Shown: in pieces, positions 50,994 to 62,486 of the stretch
Layout: the number at the start of each line of letters is the position of its first letter
How positions within the stretch are numbered: the stretch's first letter is position 1
From: Zygaena filipendulae
Lineage: Eukaryota; Arthropoda; Insecta; Lepidoptera; Zygaenidae
Length of the DNA stretch: 64,000 nt
Assembly: GCA_907165275.2 (NCBI GenBank)
Contig: OU015670.1
Span: 2,011,501 to 2,075,500 of the forward strand
Direction: 5' to 3'
Notes under the pieces: model-generated
Databases searched by the model: none
Told to the model about the DNA's origin: nothing
What the model saw: only the letters and a program-made list of their open reading frames with translations
Program-made: the position numbers and the translations under genes

Positions 50994-53900
50994 ATGAAAC
51001 AACTAAAGGAATGGTTCGTCACAGCACCCTGGGGTAAAATTGCACGTAAGTTTATTAAATGCCAAACAAATGCAAAGTAGATGATTCAACAGTGAACAGT
51101 TATGAACAACAAGTCAACAAGGGATGACCAGTGAAGTTCCTTGAAGCACCTACAGTGTGGTAGACACACACTTCATACTAAACATCACAGCTTTTAGCCT
51201 TGTGCTAGTAGGTAGCCAGCCACGTGCACAACTATTTAAAAATACCCCATCCCATCCACATTCCAGGTCGACAATGCACGGTGTTGCAGATGTCCATGGG
51301 TGGCGGTAATCACTTACCATCAGGTGTATCACCTGCCGTTTTGCCCCCTGTGACATAAAAAAAAAACAACCAACTTCAAATTAGGTACCTATTTGAAATT
51401 ATCTAAAGGAAGCATGCTAGATATCTATACCTTCATACAGATATTACATAATATATAGTATGTGTAAATTACATTAGAATATAGGTATGTATGTGTAATA
51501 TAATAAAATAAAGTAAATTACATTTACCTGGGTATGTGTGCTTATTCTGTGATGTACAATATTGAGCAATAAACATCCTAAAATTCAATAAAAACTCATA
51601 TTTATACATATACTAGCTGTCCCCCGCGATTTCATCTGCGGTGATTTCGGAGTTCCCGCGGAGGTTGCGGGAAAAAAGTACTCTATGTCCTTCAGTTCCC
51701 GAGGGAATTCCGGGATAAAAACTATCCTATCTTTTCCTACCTATAAATGCATAAATCCGTTCAGTAGTTTCGGAGTCCATCGCGGACAAACAACGTGACA
51801 TGTGATTTATATATATTAGATATTGTTACTAGCTGTTCCCGTTGTCACTAGTGTTTCACCCGCAGTAATGTCGGAGTTCCCGTGGGAATTCCGGAATAAA
51901 AAGTACCTTATATCCTTCTCTGTACCCCTGACAACGTGCATGCAAAATTTCATGATGATCGGTTGGGCCGTAAAGCCATGAAAGCATAACAAACAAACTC
52001 ACTTTCGCATTTACAATATTAATAAGGATTAAAATATGTGCTAACTTTAAGTATGATTTTTATCATCGTTATTATTAGACTAGTTCTAGTAACACAATCT
52101 AAATTGAAGGGTAGACAATTAAAACTGTGTATAACTTTACAGTAGTATCATGGGGGAATCCTGTTGGGGAGCCAATACTTCTAGTGCATGGCCGGCAAGA
52201 CAGTATAGCCAGCTTCAAACCTTTGCTGGAGCTGCTGCCTGACAAGTACTACTATGTGGGGTTTGACCTGCCTGGCCACGGGAGATCTGATGCTTTCCCT
52301 GTAGGTTAGAGATTCTCAAACTTATTTCTTTTACCACCCCCTTTGAAAATCAATTATTTCTCAGCGCCCCCAAATTTTTTATACACTCCTAGAACTTAAA
52401 AAAACAATTTCACTACCTTAATTAATTTAGTTAGTGTGCAATATTAGCTGACATTCTAAACTGGACATTTTTACCAGTGATAGCAATCAAAACACAACTT
52501 TATAATATTAAGAATTTATTGTAATCAAATTAAAAGAAATAATATAGATAGGTAATAAATATAAACTAATTATTCGATATTGAGTAATTTTGTTTTAATT
52601 TTAGTGAATTTAAATATGAAATACCTAAATGAAATCATAAATCAACCATCACCCCCTAAAACTGATTAAATATCTTTATCTGATTTAAACTGACTAACCG
52701 CCGCACTCAGAGTCGACTTTAACGATTACTTAAAGTATGGATTTTTAAAACAAAATTGCCGCAATCAGACAAGTTAAATAAATTAATGTTAATTGGTATT
52801 TAACTAATTAAGTTACATATCATTAAATGCCAATTAACATTAATTTACTGAACATCTCTGATTGCGGCAGTTTAGTTTCAAAAATCTATACTTAACTAAG
52901 TAATTATTAAAGTCCACTCTGAGTGTGGCCGTAAATATTGTTAACTTATTAAAATAGACTTTTTTATTTAATTTTTTAACATGAAACAAGCCTTCCTGTA
53001 ACTGTATTATGTTCGTGCCAACTTGTAGGTGTGGTGTTGATGCGTTTCCATTTCGTGACGGCCGTGGAGGTGGTAGTGGAGCACCTCGGATGGCAGCACT
53101 TTGTCTTCATGGCACACTCCATGGGCACCCAGTTAGGTGGATATCTTCAATACTTTCAGTTGTTTACATAAGTTTTATATCGGTTAAAGACTTAGAGGTT
53201 ATAAACAGTAGGTAAATACTGTAAAACAGGCTAGACAATACGTAATCTTGTGACAAGTAGGGGACGAAAGTGACATGTTCCCCACAGCAGGCGACCTATG
53301 TTGAAGGGTTTTCATATTCCAAATTAACGCATACTTACATAAAAACTTATTTAATTTTTTTTCTGTCTGTCTGTCTGTACCGGCTAATTTCTGAAACGGC
53401 TGGACCGATTTTAACCGGACTTTCACTGGCAGATAGCTGATGTTAAAACGAGGAACGTAGGCTACTGTTAGTTTAGAAAAAAGTTCTTGCAGGGATTCCG
53501 AAACTCGCGTGGGGCGTAACTAATCATCCGGCAGTATCGCCAGCATCCACTGACAGTGAACACAAAAGTTCCTGGATACCTTGCCTAGCACTAGAACGTT
53601 ACGACCAACAGCAACACTTCTTTACTTGTAAAATGCTCCTGAATGACTGATGGATCAACGCACAGCCTTAACCGCTGATCGTAGAGACCTGAAACTTGGA
53701 CGGTGTATTCTTTGTATGACGTAGGCAACTGATAAGAAAGGATTTTTGAAAATTCAACCACTAAGAGGATAAAAAGGGGTTGCAGAGTGTGTATGGGGCA
53801 ATTCCGCGGAAATTTCAAAATTATCGCGGTTGAAGCCGCGCGGGCTAGTCTGTTATAAAAATCGTCTCAATCACTTTTCGCCATAACATATCTGCTTGGT

Positions 53901-54872
53901 CGTTCCCCTCACAGGTCTATTCTACAACGCAATCCATCCGCACCGGATCACCAAGCTGATATTCCTGGACCCCGGCCTAGCCATGCAGCACCTGATGGTG
54001 TCCTGCTATGCAGACTTTTATGAAGTGTTCGACAACCACTACAGTAACTATGAGAACTACATAGCCGATGACCGGGTGTACTCCCAGCGGAGGGCCATCG
54101 AAGTGGTGATGAGGGCGAGGGGGCTCACCGAGGAGCAGGCGAGGCTGGTGCTTGAGAGGAACCTGGTGGAGCTCGGCCCGGATAGGTATAGGTGAGGTTC
54201 TATAGATTTCACTTGCGTTAATTTCAGAATACTTAAACCTATGTTACTACTTGTTTTGTAACTCAACTATCTGCCACTAAAAGATTAGTCAAAATCGGTC
54301 CAAACGATTGCCGGAACAAACAGACAAAAATCTTATGAATTGATTTTTTTTATAGGTACTGTATATGTTGTATCCATGATGATCGGTTGAGTAGTTGAGG
54401 TGTAAAAGCGTAACAAACAAGAGAGAGAAACAAGCAAATAAACTCACACTTGCATTTGAGTAAGGATTATGAGACTTAATATCGGTGAACAAGCAAACGT
54501 GAAATTCGCACTTAGCGCTAGAAGATGACCCATAATAATCGATTTGGTTTCACTTTCAGATTGTCCTGGGACAAAAGATTGAAATCGATGCCGCCGTTCT
54601 ACTTGCCGTACACATTCTACGTGGAGCTGTTCTCGAAGAATCTCCCGCCGGCGCTGATCATAGCCGCGAGTCTCACCAAAAAGGGCTTAGGCCTCGCCGG
54701 GAAGACGGCCGACAGGATCATCAGCGACATGAAGAACAAGTCCTGCGATTTTTACATAAAGAGTGTGGACGGTGGTCACGACGTGCACTTGACCAATCCG
54801 GATAGATTCTCCGAAGACGTTTGCTCGTTTTTGAATGGACCGAGTGTCGCCGGGGCAAAGTCTAAGCTGTGA
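50994..54872 (+). CDS. SH1: kraken/SERHL-type serine hydrolase, 5 exons
   Basis: Exons 50994-51045, 52143-52304, 53029-53136, 53915-54191 and 54560-54872: 912 nt, 303 aa, phases 1, 1, 1, 2 consistent. An alpha/beta-hydrolase of the serine-hydrolase-like (kraken) family. Motifs in order: APWGKIALVSWG N-terminal strand; oxyanion-side HG (residues 33-34, VHGRQDSIASFKPLLELLP); DLPGHGRSD (59-67); nucleophile elbow AHSMG with Ser102, where Ala replaces the usual first Gly; helical cap with LFLDP-like LIFLDPG and LTEEQARLVLERN; catalytic-His region GGHDVHL (His273). The usual acid after the seventh strand is not evident (LIIAASLT). Substrate unknown; in this family, small esters are usual. Length is normal. 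Donor GTTAGA of exon 2 is weak but is the only one that keeps frame. AATAAA at 55667-55672 is a possible poly(A) signal. Confidence 0.85.
51046..52142. other. SH1 intron 1, repeat-filled
   Basis: 51150-51365 is a lepidopteran repeat ending CATCAGGTGTATCACCTGCC, CCCTGTGACAT and poly(A). 51613-51818 and 51829-52030 are reverse Helitron-like elements of two subtypes. Confidence 0.7.
52698..52931. mobile_element. Fully palindromic MITE copy 5, TSD TAA
   Basis: Complete palindrome in SH1 intron 2 (52305-53028), with TAA at 52695-52697 and 52932-52934. Confidence 0.86.
53137..53914. other. SH1 intron 3 with two Helitron-like pieces
   Basis: About 53340-53520 is a (GTCT)n-type fragment. 53634-53848 is a GACTGATGG-type copy ending CGCGGTTGAAGCCGCGCGGG then CTAG. 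Confidence 0.68.
54192..54559. other. SH1 intron 4
   Basis: Degraded Helitron-like DNA (GATCGGTTGAGTAGTTGAGG, AACTCACACTTGCATTTG); nothing else. Confidence 0.55.
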
Positions 54873-55811
54873 TATTATAGAACTACCAAAAGCCCTACAC
54901 AACTCGTCAAGGCATCGCTACTAGCGCCACCTGTTGTAAAAAATTATAATATCTTCTAAGATAAACTAATTGACAAAGAATATTATGTGGAATTGCATTG
55001 AAATTGACTTACAATATTGCAAACGTAATATTATACAAAAAAAATATTTGAACACCGCCAAAAGTGACCGTTTTTTAAACTTTTTGTCTTACCTTTTGAT
55101 CTCCAGTGAAATTATCAACACTTAGTATTTAATTGTACCCTATTTTACCAATTACTTATACCATCAATTTCTTTTTTAATTAAATATTTTTAAAAACATG
55201 ATTTTATATTAGGTGGCGCATTTCGAAGTATTGTTCATAGAAATTTCGACCTTATTTACTATGTATAAAGTCCAATTTACAATGACGAAATTTCGATTTC
55301 GAAATAAGTGATGGGCAGCTGTTGCTTCCCGCGTGGGTGGGGTATAAGGGAATCTCCTCGGGAACTCCTGGCGTACCTACTACCTAGCTATAAACCGTCG
55401 TGTCGCCGTCTCGACAAACGTATCGTGTGAACAGTCACAGGTTACATAACCACTAACAGACATACCAATGCAATGGTTATACGGGGTGGGCAAAAAGGCT
55501 GTGGTTAAGGGAAAGTAACCGAAATATTAGGATAACAAATTATGAATGTAATTAAAAGCAACGAAATTCAAAGATTTTTGCTATATGATGTTCTTGAACC
55601 AGACTGGTGAAATGTAAATAATCTTGTAGGTACCTACTTATGATGCTTGTAACTTGTTAGTAGATAAATAAATTATTGATTGTTATTATATTCTCTTTAT
55701 TTTTGAGCTTTTTAATATATTTAAAACATTATAGGTACGTGAAAAATGATATTTTTTAAAATAAAAATAAAAAACTAATCTGATCATTTTGGGATTGAAA
55801 AATGATATGAG

Positions 55812-55814
<3 letters not shown>
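54873..55814. other. SH1 3' UTR and spacer
   Basis: AT-rich, no gene. AATAAA at 55667-55672. Confidence 0.5.
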
Positions 55815-55843
<29 letters not shown>

Positions 55844-56021
55844 TTCTTTATTTACTTCAAAAGTTGTTATATCTAACAGGTTGATTGAGGTCTCCATTTA
55901 AGCTAATTAAAGCCTGTGTTTGGAGACCCCGCTCTTCCTATATTATAATATTAGATTAATTAAATAATTTTACAAAGATTTCAGCAGTACAATGTTATGT
56001 GTGTGTGTGTGTGTGTGTGTG

Positions 56022-56076
<55 letters not shown>

Positions 56077-56094
56077 GGGTGTGTGGGTATGTGT

Positions 56095-56144
<50 letters not shown>

Positions 56145-57990
56145 CCCAGAGGTTTGGACAAAAATACTCTTACGTATCCTCAGGTTCTAACCTGGGTATG
56201 TCGGACTCGATGTCATGTCACCCATACCGACTAAAAACCTCCTCTGGCGTCAACCTCTTCTTCCCCCACGGAACCGCCGCTAGGCATTACTTCGTGGAGG
56301 GAGGCTCTAGCTACTGCTCTTCCGTCGTGCTAATGTCACGGGTTTTGTTCTCCGACCGCTTTCTTTCTAGCCGACGGAGTTCCTGGAGAACTTCCGTCGC
56401 AAAAGCGCTTGTCGCCTGCCATGCTGTCTCCGACGAGAGCATAGCGTATATCAAGGACTCTGGCTGAATCTCCTTCGCAAGGGCTTCTGCCCAGGTACTG
56501 CGTAACATGTCAAAACGAGGACATGCAAAGAACACGTGCTCTGCATCTTCACTAACTCCTGGGCAGGACGGGCACATTGGCGATACGTCATGCTTATATT
56601 TATAGAGGTATGCACGATAGCAACCATGTCCTGAGATCATTTGCGTCAGGTAGTAGTTGACCTCACCATAATTACGGTTTAACCAGACATCAACTTGTGG
56701 AATAAGACGGTAGGTCCATCTGCCTTTTGTACTGGTATCCCACTTTGATTGCCATCTTCGCATGCTATTTAGCCGTTCCTCCTTGCCAAGTTCTCCAGGG
56801 CTCAGTGTGGTCGTTACTTTACGATGGTAAAGGGCTTTCCGTTCTTCGGCTAGTATTTCAATTGGCAGCATCCCAGCAATAACGTTCACAGCGTCATCAG
56901 ACACAGTGCGGAAGGCACTGGCAATTCTTAAAGCACTCAGACGATATACTGGTGCAATTTTCCTTCGTGCTTCCTGTATTTTAAGAGCATCGGCCCAGAT
57001 GGGGATTCCGTAGGTGAGTATGGATGTTACTACAGACGTCAGTAACGCCCTCCTTCTCTGCTTCGGGCCCCCTATGTTGGGCATCAGCCTTGATAATGTC
57101 GCTCTGACCACCGACGCCTTGGCACCCACGTGCTGTGCCTGCTGCTTGAAGTTGAGTCGGGCATCAATCACAACGCCCAGATATCGAATAGACGGCTGGG
57201 ATGTGATTTCATGTGCTCCGACTTGCAGTGTGATGGTTTCCAACCGCTTCCTGCTGGAAATGAGCACTGCCTCAGTCTTGTGCTCTGCCCTGTGGGTATG
57301 TGTGTGGGTGTAGGTATATGCATGTGTTTATTCATTCTATACGAGTTAAGGACTTATGAAATAAGGTTAAATAGACGTTCAGTTTCTTCATACGTTTTAG
57401 AAGCAAGCCATTTCGTTAAAAGCTCTTTACATTCATATAGCTTTTTATCATATATATATATTTCTTTATTTATTTTATTATATAGGAATGCAGAACGTGA
57501 GTTAAATTGTCTATTAGCAAAAGCAGTTTTAGTAAAATAGAATGGGGCTACGATATCTTTTCGTCGTTTTTCTAGTACGCGAGAATCAAAAGACAAGGAT
57601 TTGTGAGTTTTCAGGGTTGTTAATAGAATGTACAATTTTCTGACAGAGAGGAGGTTGCTAATGCGGTATAGATCTACGGTGGGAAAACGTCTCTTTTTGA
57701 AATACATAACCTTAATTAAGGTTCTTTGTGCTCTCTCTAAATCGAGGAACTGTGTCTTTGCAGCGCCACCCCAGACTGGTATGCAGTAAGTTATTATAGA
57801 TTGTGCGAGAGAAATATATATTTGATTGAGGAGAAATTTAGGAGAGTCATTTCCATTACAGTTTTCCGGTATAACGTGCCTGAGGGTTTTAAACAACCAT
57901 ACTAGTTTCCTGGTTCTGTTTATTACATGTTCTAGTTGTGGATACCAAGACAACCTTTGGTCCACCAGGATACCTACATACATAATTAAA
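55815..57990 (-). mobile_element. Older 5'-truncated LINE, minus strand
   Basis: An ORF at 57354-57983 encodes an RT thumb/C-terminal region (YVGILVDQRLSWYPQLEHV; ITYCIPVWGGAAKTQFLDLE) typical of Jockey-superfamily-like LINEs. The 3' UTR continues to a (CA)n block (55998-56095) and ends in an (ATT)n tail (read on the minus strand) at about 55815-55845. It was interrupted by a second LINE. Confidence 0.78.
56096..57290 (-). mobile_element. R1-like LINE, 5' truncated, nested, 14-bp TSD
   Basis: An ORF (57267 to 56311) covers the RT C-terminus (SIRYLGVVIDARLNF; LLTSVVTSILTYGIPIWADAL) and a C-terminal zinc-knuckle-like block (MCPSCPGVSEDAEHVFFAC), as in R1-clade LINEs. It ends in about 49 A (T-run 56096-56144 on the plus strand). 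TGTGGGTATGTGTG occurs at 56082-56095 and 57291-57304, the target duplication. The long open frame suggests a recent insertion. Confidence 0.85.
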
Positions 57991-59197
57991 ACTCGATTAT
58001 GAAGCTAGGGCGCCTAGATACCTAACGTCTGTCTGTACTCTGTTGCCACTTTAAAAAAGAACTCAACGTTGGGCGAGTTCGATGTTCACTTGGTTCACTG
58101 ACCTCAGAGCAATGTAGTGTAGGTACTTAACTCTAATAAAGTATCACTGAACAAGAAAAAACTATAGTAAAACAGTGTTTCAAATTTGTTCTTTATTTCT
58201 TTAAGTATATATATAACAATATTCCATGAATTTTAAAAACAATTGATCAACAAATGTATGCACTAGATGGTTCTATCTCAAGTCAAAGACCTGCCATATC
58301 AAGCTATCTGCAGAAAGATAATATTTATTATTATTGATGTTAAAATATCTAAAATAATTACCTATAAAATAAATAAATAAAGTACCTAAACCGATTTCAC
58401 CACCATTATAAACTAAATTAGGCAGAATTTAGAAATAACGCAATTAAAGCAACGATATTATAACTTATAAGTAGGTATCTGTATTTTTTGAAATTAATTA
58501 GTCGAGTCGCGAACATACAACCTCAGAGTAAATAACCAAAAGGGGGGCAGGGGCCGTATTTTTTAATCGCTCGCGTTACTTTTCGCATACGGAATTGCAA
58601 GATTCGCATCCGAATGCTTAAAAATGTATGAGCATTCGCATGTGAACTCACGATTCCGTGTGTGAAAGTAATTCGAACGATTCAAAAATACGACCCCATA
58701 TCCTTCCTTTTTGTGGAAGTCTGTTGGTTTTCGAATTTCGACGTATACACAGAAAATTAGAAAAATAGTCATGAGCAAAGGTCGATATTTTATTATCGAC
58801 ATCTAATCGTATTAAGACTACAATAAGAATACATATTATATAATACCATAAAGAGGTTTAATTCACAGGATAACTAAGAATACTATAACAGTATCCCCGA
58901 GTGTCATAGGATACTTTTGTGAATTCCCTAGGGAATTTCAAAATTTTCCTTCATTACCCAATATATTTCTATATTTTAATCACATTTGAGTGAATTAAAA
59001 GGTTATTTACGTAGAAAAACTTTCTAAAAACTTAAAAAAAATGTATAGATACTAACACTAGCCGAACTGTTTGCTCAACATATTATTTTATGTTATACAA
59101 GTTTATTTATGTATCTAAGGATTCCATTTACCTGACCACATAGCAAGCTATCATTTTTTCTTTTTAAGCGACGAGAACTCAAGACATGCAGTATGTT
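57991..59197. other. Spacer between SH1/LINEs and SH2
   Basis: No gene recognised. TTTATT at 59102-59107 (AATAAA on the minus strand) is a good SH2 poly(A) signal, 91-96 nt past its stop. Confidence 0.55.
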
Positions 59198-61672
59198 TTA
59201 TAACTTTGCTTTGATCCCGTTTCCATCCAACAAAAACTTGGAAATATCTCCTGCCATGCATTCGGCGTCACAGATATGCACATTATGGCCACCAGGCACA
59301 ACAACGAACTTGAAGTTGCGATTCGGCCACGCGTCCTCGTCCATGACGAATGGCAATTCGTCGTACCAGCCACTTCGCACAACGTTTCCGGCCAACACGC
59401 ACAAAGTGGGCGTGTCCGACATAGTGTATAGCTGACGCAGGGATTCTTTGTTGAGCGGGAGGTACGGCACTTCTTTCATACGCTGGTCGTATGTAAATCT
59501 GAAAGGGCGATATACAGGAAGATAGCTCCATAAGAGACTTTTTAATGCCGGGATTCCCGTGGGAATTCTGAAATGAATGCGAGTGAAGCCGCGTGGAACA
59601 GTAAATTATCAAATAAAATACATTATTCATGGGCACTGAACGTGCAAGAAAGAAAAGCCTGCTAATGCATTAAGAATCATATCTAAAGGTCATTCACCGT
59701 AGTGAGCCTTTTCACGATTTTTATCTGTAATTAGTTCGTTCTTAAAAAAAATATGTATGAATTATCGCAGGCTTAAATAATCTAACACACTGTATTTGAT
59801 TTATTTTGTGTATAGGAAAAGCAAAAGGGCTGTGGTGCGCTGTTCCTACTTGTCTCTAAGAACTTACCTGTACAAACCATCTCCAGCTGGCTCTATCGAC
59901 CTCTCCAAGACTAATTCTGCTGCCTTTCTAGTTAATTCCCCATTGTTTATCAGCATCTCCACAGCCTGAAAAACAGTATAGCTTTTTTATGGAGTAGGTA
60001 GACTAAATCTTTATTACGCATGTATTTTATCATCTACTCTCATGTTTAAAAAACGTTTAAAAGATTAAGCACGGCATTTTGCGTATTTTCATAAGAGACA
60101 TTAGATATACTAGGTGACATAGGTACTTACTTTTTCATAGCTATACTTCGGTGCAGTTTCGACACCAGCGTTGAATTTGCTATATTTATCATAGTAGGAT
60201 GCGTAGAAGTGCTGGTACCAAAGCTTTATTTCATCCATTTCGAAAGCTTTATAGGCGGGCGACGGGTCCAACTCAACCACGCGGGACATGTGGCCGGGGT
60301 ACGCGATGTTGTAGCACTTACCTGCAAATCCGGTTCGAAGGACCATTTTATTTTAAAAACAGTCTCGTAAGTCTTATGAACCCTTACAGGAATCAAACTA
60401 GTATCACTTCTTTTAAAAAATCACACCTTATTTGAAGTAATTTTATTCAATGTGAGATTACTCCTGTATTTAAGGGCCTTAAGTAGAGACTCCAAATTTA
60501 ACGTTTTTAGCTCCATTTTTGGTTCTACGTCGTCACATTAACCATTATCATGTAGTACATCATTCGGTGATTCCAGAAGCCGAACTTTATAGATCACAGT
60601 GTACCTATCTACCTACTCCATTCCTACATTTTGATTACTGTATTTGAAAGATTGATTCTCTTCAAATTACCGAATTGAAAGACCAGCTCACCGATTAAAG
60701 CACCCAAAGAATGGCCGATATAAATAAATTTGTCCCATTTGAAATGCAACCTCGTTTGTACAATAGTCTGTACAAGATCCATGATGGTGTACGGGAAGCC
60801 GCCAGGGAAGTGATCCGAGCATCCGTTGCCAGGGATATCAATGGCGACATAGAAGAAGCAATCGGGTAGGAGAAATACTAATGGACGGAATGTGCAAGCG
60901 GAATGTAATTTTCCGTGGCCTAATAATACTGGAGTGTTAAAAGGATCGCCCCATGTTAGACCTGGAAAAAAATTTATTTTTTAAAACAATTTTTTGGCGG
61001 AAACCGAAAGCGTCTGATCCATTATCCCTACTACTCTACTAATATTATAAATGCGAAAGTAACTCTGTCTGTCCATCTGTCTATCTGTCTGTTACGCTTT
61101 CACGACTTAACAGCTGAACCGATCATCACAAAATTTTGCATACATGATACACGTCAGAGGTACAGAAAAGGAAATTCCCGCGGGATAAGTGAAATTAACG
61201 CGGGTCAAACCACGAGGAACTGCTAGATCAAAATAATGCTATTAGTGGATTTTTGTTTTGCATCATGGACTTTATAGAGCAGTAGACAGTAAATTAATTA
61301 TAGCAAAACTGCTTTTTATTTTAGTGATGCTCAATAAATAATTTATTGTTATTATCATTAAATACCCGCCAGCTCCAAAAATCTATACCGCTATAGCATT
61401 CACCGTTTAGCATCGTCAATACAGTTCCGTACGAGGCCAATAAAAAATTATGAATCCAGCAAAGACTAGACAGGTTACACAAACCATTATAGATAATTTG
61501 CAAGACCTAGATTAGTATAATATGCATGTGTGTTTGTATCCAGTTGAAAAAAAAGTATAGGTGTAATTTCTGAACGAATAATAATTTTTTTTTTTATTAA
61601 TTTACCTGCAATTTTACCAAACGGCGCGTTAATAGTAAATTCTTTTTCTGTTATTTCCAATCTGGGTCCCAT
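59198..61672 (-). CDS. SH2: kraken/SERHL-type serine hydrolase, 5 exons
   Basis: Minus-strand exons 61672-61606, 60961-60692, 60321-60131, 59965-59868 and 59498-59198: 927 nt, 308 aa, phases 1, 1, 0, 2 consistent. Same fold as SH1. N-terminal INAPFGKIAGLTWG; HG at residues 38-39 (LLGHGKLHSACTFRPL, with His where family members usually have Asp); DIPGNGCSD instead of PGHGRSD; a canonical nucleophile elbow GHSLG with Ser107; cap YPGHMSRVVELDPSPAYKAF; catalytic-His region PGGHNVH; C-terminal DGNGIKAKL, close to SH1's AKSKL. The acid after the seventh strand is again not Asp (VLAGNVV). Exon 2 (270 nt) equals SH1 exons 2+3 (162+108), and exons 3+4 equal SH1 exon 4. Introns contain Helitron-like pieces (61031-61226, 59534-59610). 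Probably active; substrate unknown. Confidence 0.87.
60322..60691. other. SH2 intron 2
   Basis: AT-rich, no repeat or exon recognised. Another possible GTAATT donor lies 20 nt downstream of the chosen one at 60691, but the GTGAGC donor matches the homologous phase-1 intron of SH1 and SH3. Confidence 0.6.
60962..61605. other. SH2 intron 1 with Helitron-like element
   Basis: 61031-61226: TCTACTAATATTATAAATGC-like start, GTCTGTCCATCTGTC, GAATTCCCGCGGG-type block, ending GCGGGTCAAACCACGAGG and CTGCTAG. The remainder is AT-rich. Confidence 0.65.
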
Positions 61673-62486
61673 TGCTTATCAGTTTATTTTAACGTTTCTT
61701 CAAGTATAAAGATCTTTTAGTTTTTATTAGGAGTTTTGGGTATCACTAAAAACTATAACAAATTAATAATTTAGTTTTAAATCATTAAAAAATATCTCAT
61801 TAATAATTTTTAAATAAAAGAAAAACAATATTATCGACATTTGATATCTTTACATGACAGTAGACATCACTATTTGGTCAAAAGCGTAGGTACGTACCTA
61901 CCTACTACTACTGCTACTACCAACATAGCAGCGAGAAACTTTGACATTTGCTTGCTTTCACTATTTGTGCAACTTAAAGCGCGCTCCACATTCGCGCACG
62001 GTTCGCGCGCGAAGCCGCGAAACAGCCGCGAAACACCCGCGAACCATGATACCACACTTGTAGTTCGCGGATGTTTCGCGGCTTGGAGAGAGCGCGTTAG
62101 CATATTTTTATTGCTATTCTTATTACACAAACAAGCAAAACGTAAGTTAGACTGAAACAGCTATATAGAACAATGAAAAAAACTAAAAAAAAGTAAAGTC
62201 AACATCTGATCAGCCTTGTACAATGTACAGTATTGAGTGGTGGTATAAGTCTAGTTAATTTGTGGTTGAGTGTACTGCATAGATAATACAATACCTACTT
62301 TTAAATTTTTTGAATAACTTGATTTGTTAATTAATATTGAAAGCGATTCAATTTAGAAAAACCTGCATGACTTAATTAAAGGCACAGGTAAGACTGAAAT
62401 CGTTAACTTTTCTGACATTAGTAATACAAATAACAATATTAAATTACGTAGGTACGCACCTGATTTTCAACTTGTTTTCAAGACTA
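61673..62486. promoter_or_regulatory. Divergent promoter region SH2/SH3 with hairpin
   Basis: 814 bp between the two start codons. A GC-rich hairpin element sits in the middle (61978-62097, arms AGCGCGCTCCACATTCGCG and CGCGAA-rich repeats). No clear TATA box in either direction. Shared regulation is an inference from layout only. Confidence 0.4.

Noticed and set aside
52127..52309. 60-codon ORF ending GFDLPGHGRSDAFPVG as a complete small protein
   Set aside because: It is exon 2 of SH1 read past its donor to an intronic stop.
56311..57267. Host gene on the minus strand
   Set aside because: RT thumb and zinc-knuckle motifs, poly(A) tail and target duplication identify a LINE.
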